From the NCBI RefSeq assembly GCF_900099995.1, contig NZ_FNCZ01000012.1:55653-119652 (forward strand): 64,000 bases of DNA, written 5' to 3'. Below, piece by piece: positions 59,885 to 64,000 of this stretch. The position numbers and the translations under genes are program-made. The stretch is from Winogradskyella thalassocola (GTDB lineage: Bacteria; Bacteroidota; Bacteroidia; Flavobacteriales; Flavobacteriaceae). The notes beneath the pieces are model-generated. The model worked only from the letters and a program-made list of their open reading frames with translations, did not search any database and was not told the DNA's origin. Positions within the stretch are counted from its first letter, which is position 1. Each line of letters begins with the position of its first letter.

Positions 59885-61690
59885 ATGGAGCTCTCAATCA
59901 TTTTAGTCTTTATCATCATTGGTGTAAGCATTCTACTTTTTATCACAGAGCTCTTTCCTGTTGATAAAATTGCGTTTTTTATAATTGTAGCCTTGGTCTT
60001 GTTGCAGTTAACAACACCAGAAGAAGCCATTAGTGGTTTTGCCAATCCGGCTACAATTACAATTTTAGCCTTAATGATATTAGCCGTAGGACTTGAAGAA
60101 AATGGAGTAATTCAATTACTCTCAGATGGTATTAAAAAACTAAAAATATTACCGCTCATATTATTAACTCCTGCATTTATGCTGATATCTGCAAGTATAT
60201 CGGCATTCATCAGCACTACCGCTGTGGTTATTATTTTTATAAAAATTGTAACAAGATTATCAGAAAAATATGGGTTCTCATCATCCCGTTTATTAATGCC
60301 CATTTCATTTGCTGGCATACTTGGCGGGAGTTGTACATTAATGGGAACATCTACCAACCTAATTGTAAATGCCATTGCTAAAAAACATGGTGTAGAGGCG
60401 TTTAGCTTTTTCGAATTCACTTGGTATGGCATTGTCTTTTTTCTAATCGGATTAGTTATTATGACCTTTGCTTCACGATTTTTGCCTAAGACCCCAAAAA
60501 GAAACCTATCTAGTGATTATAAAACTGAATCTTATGTGTTTACTGTTAAAGTAACTGAAGACTCTCCATTGATTGGTAAGCGATTCGGCGAAATTGAATT
60601 TTTAAACCAAGAAGACTCTAAGTTACTGAAATTAATTAGAGACAATCAAGTTATCAATGACCCAGGAAAGTATATAAAGCTTATGGCTAAAGATAATCTA
60701 GTATTGATGAGTGATTTAGATAATTTCCAAGCTCTAATGAAGGAAAACGGTTTTGTTTTAAATGAAGAACGGCAAAAAAAACAACTTGAAAACTTAAGCG
60801 ACATCGATGGAGATAAAGATCTAACCTATATTGAAACGCTTATCTTACCAGGCTCTAATCTCATAGGAAAAACCCTAAAAGGTTTACGTCGTATGTCATT
60901 TGAAGGGGCGTTTCCTATCGCTATTAAAAAGAGAAGAAACTTAAGAAACACTAAAGAACGACTGTTAAGAAAAAACATAGATGACATTAATATAAAACCT
61001 GGAGATCGAGTATTATTAGAGATGCAAGAGCATAAAATTTCAGACTTATATAATATTGAAAATATTGCCATTTTAAATGAGCATGAATTTAAGCCTAATG
61101 TCTCAAAATCTAAAAGGATGATTGCGCTTTTAATTTTATTGGGGGTTATTGCTCTCGCAGCGACAAGTGTGATTAGCATTTTAACAGCATCGCTCGTTGG
61201 TGTTTCTGCCATGTTACTAACCAATATTATTCAGCTAGAGAGTGTGTATCAAAAGGTCAATTGGCAAATCGTTTTTTTACTTGCTGGTATGATTCCTTTG
61301 GGAATTGCGATGACTAATAGTGGAGCTGATATTTGGTTGTCAAAACATTTACTGAATATAATGAGTAACCAAGATCCAACCATTGTTTTAGGATTACTCT
61401 TTGGTATCACCATAATTTTGTCTGGGGTTATTTCTAATAATGCTACTGCAATTATTATGGCACCAATTGCTATTGCTGTTGCGAGTGGCTTAAACTTAGA
61501 CATAAAGCCATTTTTATTGGCTGTAATGTTCGGCTCTAATTTTAGCTTTTTCACACCTGTAGGTTACCAAACCAATACATTGATTTATGGCACTGGTGCT
61601 TATAAATTTAAGCACTTCTTAATCATTGGAGGTATTTTATCTATAACACTTTGGATTGTTGGCACGCTCTTACTATCAAGTAATTTGTAG
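59885..61690 (+). CDS. SLC13/DASS family anion transporter with TrkA_C domains
   Basis: 601 residues. Two halves of membrane helices surround a central cytoplasmic region (about 210-400) with two TrkA_C-type domains (ESYVFTVKVTEDSPLIGKRFG and ETLILPGSNLIGKTLKGLRRM). The GGSCTLMGTSTNLIVNAIA motif and the second SNNATAIIMAP are the substrate/sodium signature sites of SLC13 (divalent anion/Na+ symporters). The substrate, for example sulfate or a dicarboxylate, cannot be read from the sequence. Confidence 0.92.
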   Translation: MELSIILVFIIIGVSILLFITELFPVDKIAFFIIVALVLLQLTTPEEAISGFANPATITILALMILAVGLEENGVIQLLSDGIKKLKILPLILLTPAFMLISASISAFISTTAVVIIFIKIVTRLSEKYGFSSSRLLMPISFAGILGGSCTLMGTSTNLIVNAIAKKHGVEAFSFFEFTWYGIVFFLIGLVIMTFASRFLPKTPKRNLSSDYKTESYVFTVKVTEDSPLIGKRFGEIEFLNQEDSKLLKLIRDNQVINDPGKYIKLMAKDNLVLMSDLDNFQALMKENGFVLNEERQKKQLENLSDIDGDKDLTYIETLILPGSNLIGKTLKGLRRMSFEGAFPIAIKKRRNLRNTKERLLRKNIDDINIKPGDRVLLEMQEHKISDLYNIENIAILNEHEFKPNVSKSKRMIALLILLGVIALAATSVISILTASLVGVSAMLLTNIIQLESVYQKVNWQIVFLLAGMIPLGIAMTNSGADIWLSKHLLNIMSNQDPTIVLGLLFGITIILSGVISNNATAIIMAPIAIAVASGLNLDIKPFLLAVMFGSNFSFFTPVGYQTNTLIYGTGAYKFKHFLIIGGILSITLWIVGTLLLSSNL

Positions 61691-61725
61691 CGTATTAAAC
61701 AGCCAAAAGCTAGGCACAAGGGCTA

Positions 61726-62658
61726 TCACTTTTCAACGATATTGCCTTTGTCCATTTCTTTCCGTATTTGTTTGATGGTCAATGTACTGCCATCATGACT
61801 CCAACCTGGAGGTCCAAATATATACATCAACTTGTGATACCAATTCTTAGACTTTTTCATGTCCTCCCAAATATTTTTGTATTCGTGGGTAAGAATAACG
61901 TATAAGTTGTAAGAATTTGGAGGTGTTGACACTCCGTATTCAATGTCAATAGTTTCGTCTAATTCTTTCCATGTTCCAAAAATCCTATCAAAAATATTTA
62001 GAAAACCACCGTGGTTTTTGTCCATATATTCAATATTTCTGGCATGATGCACTTGGTGCATTGTATGGGTATTAACAAACTTCTCAATAAAACCCATTTT
62101 CTTAATATACTGTGTATGCAACTGAAATTGCCATAAGGCTTCAATACCTAAACACACTACAAGCATCTCTGGTGGAAAACCAATCATTACAATCCAAACA
62201 TAAAAGAATGGTTTATAAAAAATAGTAAACCAACCGTTTCTCACCGCTGTTCCTAAATTAAAATTATCTGAAGAATGGTGCACTATATGTGCTGCCCAGA
62301 AAAACCGAACCATATGATTTTGTCGGTGAAACCAATAATACGTAAAATCATCTAAAAGCATACAAATTCCCCAAATATACCAAGCATATCCAAAAGATTC
62401 GTATCCCATAATATTTGTTCTAACACCATCAACAAGGGGATTAAAAATATCATAGGCAAAATTAAAAACCACGACGATAGAAACGGTTTTTATTAACGCA
62501 GCAAGCACAGCAGATCCAACACCAAGTGATACACTCGACAGTAAATCTTTCCATTTGTAAAGATCCTTATTATCTAAAACCTTGCTATATGTAAGCTCTA
62601 AAGCAATAAGACCTAAAAAACACGGAACACCGTAAACTAAAGGGTTTGTAAAATCCAT
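61726..62658 (-). CDS. Sterol desaturase / fatty acid hydroxylase family protein
   Basis: 310 residues, about five or six helices, and the di-iron His boxes: YYWFHRQNH (HxxxH), HIVHHSSDNFN (HxxHH) and MHQVHHARN (HxxHH). The C-terminal ~60 residues are an added soluble segment. The family hydroxylates or desaturates lipid substrates in the membrane; in Flavobacteriia the substrate is unknown. It is convergent with the SLC13 gene. Confidence 0.92.
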   Translation of the reverse strand: MDFTNPLVYGVPCFLGLIALELTYSKVLDNKDLYKWKDLLSSVSLGVGSAVLAALIKTVSIVVVFNFAYDIFNPLVDGVRTNIMGYESFGYAWYIWGICMLLDDFTYYWFHRQNHMVRFFWAAHIVHHSSDNFNLGTAVRNGWFTIFYKPFFYVWIVMIGFPPEMLVVCLGIEALWQFQLHTQYIKKMGFIEKFVNTHTMHQVHHARNIEYMDKNHGGFLNIFDRIFGTWKELDETIDIEYGVSTPPNSYNLYVILTHEYKNIWEDMKKSKNWYHKLMYIFGPPGWSHDGSTLTIKQIRKEMDKGNIVEK

Positions 62659-63093
62659 GTACTACTAATTTTAAAAATTTGGGTTGTTTATAAAAGTCTA
62701 AATTCTGAAGAAAATAATTCGCTAATACCTTTCATTAAAATCCGATAAAAATGATTAACAAAAACAATCAACGTCGTGATACTAAAAATTAATTTGTGAA
62801 TATACATCAACATGACTAAAAATCCGAATTTTTCAATCTTGGTTTTTTAAATTTTAAGAATAAACTCGAAAAATCAGTATGAATATATAGAAGTAACTGT
62901 TTTAACCGGGTTTTATTTTAAATAAATAGCGATTGTTTACAACACTACGAAATCAATAATTAGGAAAGAGAATTAGCAACTACAGTTTCCTTCAATAAGA
63001 ACTATAAAAACACAAAAAAGCCCTAAAAAAAAGGGCTTTAAAAGTGATAATATCGCAATTAAGATTCTAGTATTTCTCATTTGCTTAATCAGC
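62659..63093. other. 435-bp intergenic region, with terminator
   Basis: Holds the upstream region of the sterol desaturase gene (minus strand) and the 3' end and terminator of the heavy-metal-binding gene. No gene seen. Confidence 0.7.
63017..63039 (-). terminator. Hairpin terminator of the DUF3347-HMA operon
   Basis: Seven-base arms AAAGCCC (63017-63023) and GGGCTTT (63033-63039); on the minus strand a T-run follows. Confidence 0.75.
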
Positions 63094-63492
63094 CTATTGA
63101 TTCATTGCCATGTCGTGGTCATATTTACAACAACCAGGTAAACCCTCATAGGCTTCTAAATCACCTGCCACTTTTTCTGTATCATAACCTGAAGCTGCAA
63201 TGGCTTTATGAATTGCCATTTCATCTGTTTTAGAATCGTCAAATGACACCGCTATTTTCTTTTTTTCAACATTCCAAGTTGCGTTTTCAACACCATCAAC
63301 AGCATTAACTGCTTTTTCAATGGTAGACTTACACATTCCACAGTTACCTCTTACTCCAAAAGAAATATCGGCCATTGCTATGTCTTTCGATGCTTCCGTT
63401 GTCGTTGTCTCTGGATCTTGTTTGGTTTCGTTTTTACAACTTGTGAAACCTAAAGCAAAAATTACAGCGACACTTAAAATTGTTTTCTTCAT
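63094..63492 (-). CDS. Exported heavy-metal-associated (HMA) domain protein
   Basis: 132 residues from the ATG at 63492, which gives a lipoprotein signal (MKKTILSVAVIFALGFTSC). The HMA domain carries FGVRGNCGMCKSTIEKA with the CxxC metal site, then DGVENATWNVEKKKIAV and IAASGYDTEKV. It should bind Cu(I) or another soft metal in the periplasm or on the outer membrane. The C-terminal GCCKYDHDMAMNQ has more Cys, His and Met. It follows the DUF3347 gene by 35 bp. Confidence 0.88.
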   Translation of the reverse strand: MKKTILSVAVIFALGFTSCKNETKQDPETTTTEASKDIAMADISFGVRGNCGMCKSTIEKAVNAVDGVENATWNVEKKKIAVSFDDSKTDEMAIHKAIAASGYDTEKVAGDLEAYEGLPGCCKYDHDMAMNQ

Positions 63493-63527
63493 TTTTAAAA
63501 ATTTAATTGTTATTAATGGATTTATGT

Positions 63528-63995
63528 TTATTCTATTATTTGTTTCACTTCTCCGCAAGTCAGCATTTCTCCTCCAAAATAAGGGTTGACGACATTTTCT
63601 TCTTTACTCAACCAATAGGCTCCTTTGTTATCATCTCCCATTGGGCAAAATTGATGATACACTTTTTCATTGATTCCAAATACTTCAATGGCATTTGTTA
63701 AGTGAGACGAAAGACTTTTAAAATAGCGACGTTGATCTTCTATTTTAGAGCTCTTTGATAGTGAAGTCGCATCAGCTTTTATCTTTTTTTCAATATCCAT
63801 CCAATGCTTATGCGTCTCTTTATCTGTTAATAATGCCATATCTACGTTAGATAAATTAGTCAATAGTTGTTTTGATGCTACCACAACATTCTTTAAATCA
63901 TCTTTTACCAAAACATCTTTTAATTTGATATAATCATTAAAAACTACTTTTAGTTGCTTTTGAAATTCTTTAGACACTTCCACTCTTTCATTCAT
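63528..63995 (-). CDS. DUF3347 protein, possibly 5' truncated by the window edge
   Basis: 155 residues visible; the frame is still open at the window end, so the true start and signal peptide may lie outside. The C-terminal DUF3347 signature is clear: YHQFCPMGDDNKGAYWLSKE and NPYFGGEMLTCGEVKQ with Cys and Met ligands. DUF3347 often accompanies CusB-type copper efflux adaptors, and the next gene is an HMA protein, so copper handling is likely. Confidence 0.85.
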   Translation of the reverse strand: MNERVEVSKEFQKQLKVVFNDYIKLKDVLVKDDLKNVVVASKQLLTNLSNVDMALLTDKETHKHWMDIEKKIKADATSLSKSSKIEDQRRYFKSLSSHLTNAIEVFGINEKVYHQFCPMGDDNKGAYWLSKEENVVNPYFGGEMLTCGEVKQIIE

Positions 63996-64000
63996 ATTAG

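Noticed and set aside
60826-61224. Minus-strand open frames inside the SLC13 gene (also 60112-60432 and 61249-61554)
   Set aside because: Shadows of the transporter; hydrophobic complement frames only.

Overview
The window looks like a chromosomal segment of a marine-type member of the Flavobacteriaceae (Bacteroidota). The reasons are AT-rich DNA, gliding-motility genes gldF and gldG, Bacteroidota-type outer-membrane proteins and TonB receptor, few Shine-Dalgarno sites, and lineage-typical families (DUF6799, DUF4405, DUF3347, GxxExxY). The genus cannot be fixed from the sequence. I see no rRNA, tRNA, CRISPR array, integrase or transposase.

Layout. 0-9.3 kb is mostly housekeeping: the 3' end of a collagen-like repeat gene, purC, a small beta-barrel protein, phoH, a SAM hydroxide adenosyltransferase, gldF-(unknown)-gldG, dnaN and a DUF4870 protein. 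9.4-17.9 kb holds an RND drug-efflux operon read on the minus strand (DUF4405, TolC, adaptor, RND pump, PII-like protein, DUF2892) and two cell-envelope proteins. 18-22.3 kb holds NAD salvage genes (pncB, pncA) between two copies of a 45-residue small protein, then a sulfide:quinone oxidoreductase-like enzyme. 22.4-30.3 kb is a TetR-controlled ABC export operon (TolC, HlyD, OsmC, two ATPases, two permeases). It is interrupted by a GxxExxY gene between palindromic repeats, and its last permease gene carries an in-frame stop. 30.4-41 kb is respiration, sulfur and redox: cydAB, a methyltransferase gene with an in-frame stop, a CstB-like persulfide dioxygenase-rhodanese, a peroxiredoxin, a copper-type TonB receptor with a Cys-containing partner, thioredoxin and a cytochrome c/DUF3365 protein.

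41-57.5 kb is a compact biosynthetic gene cluster: 4'-phosphopantetheinyl transferase, an NRPS (C-A-PCP-TE), a cupin/JmjC-like oxygenase, a 2209-residue hybrid synthase (A-PCP-KS-AT-ACP-aminotransferase), then a degenerate CPBP membrane protein, a second cupin/JmjC-like oxygenase and a methyltransferase separated by AT-rich spacers. The expected logic is: activate an amino acid (proline-like code read by eye), extend it with one malonyl unit, convert the beta-keto group to an amine on the line, couple to glycine, and release by the thioesterase. 57.8-64 kb is ordinary: a YdjM-like hydrolase, outer-membrane phospholipase A, an SLC13 transporter, a sterol desaturase-family enzyme, and a heavy-metal-binding protein with a DUF3347 partner cut by the window edge.

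A recurring palindrome GTAAC-N4-GTTAC lies about 50-65 bp upstream of several redox genes (SQR-like, cydA with one mismatch, peroxiredoxin, cytochrome c, TolC, one small-protein copy). It suggests a Crp/Fnr-type regulon linking these scattered genes. With the duplicated small protein that shares it, and the beta-amination NRPS/PKS cluster, it is the most interesting content of the window.
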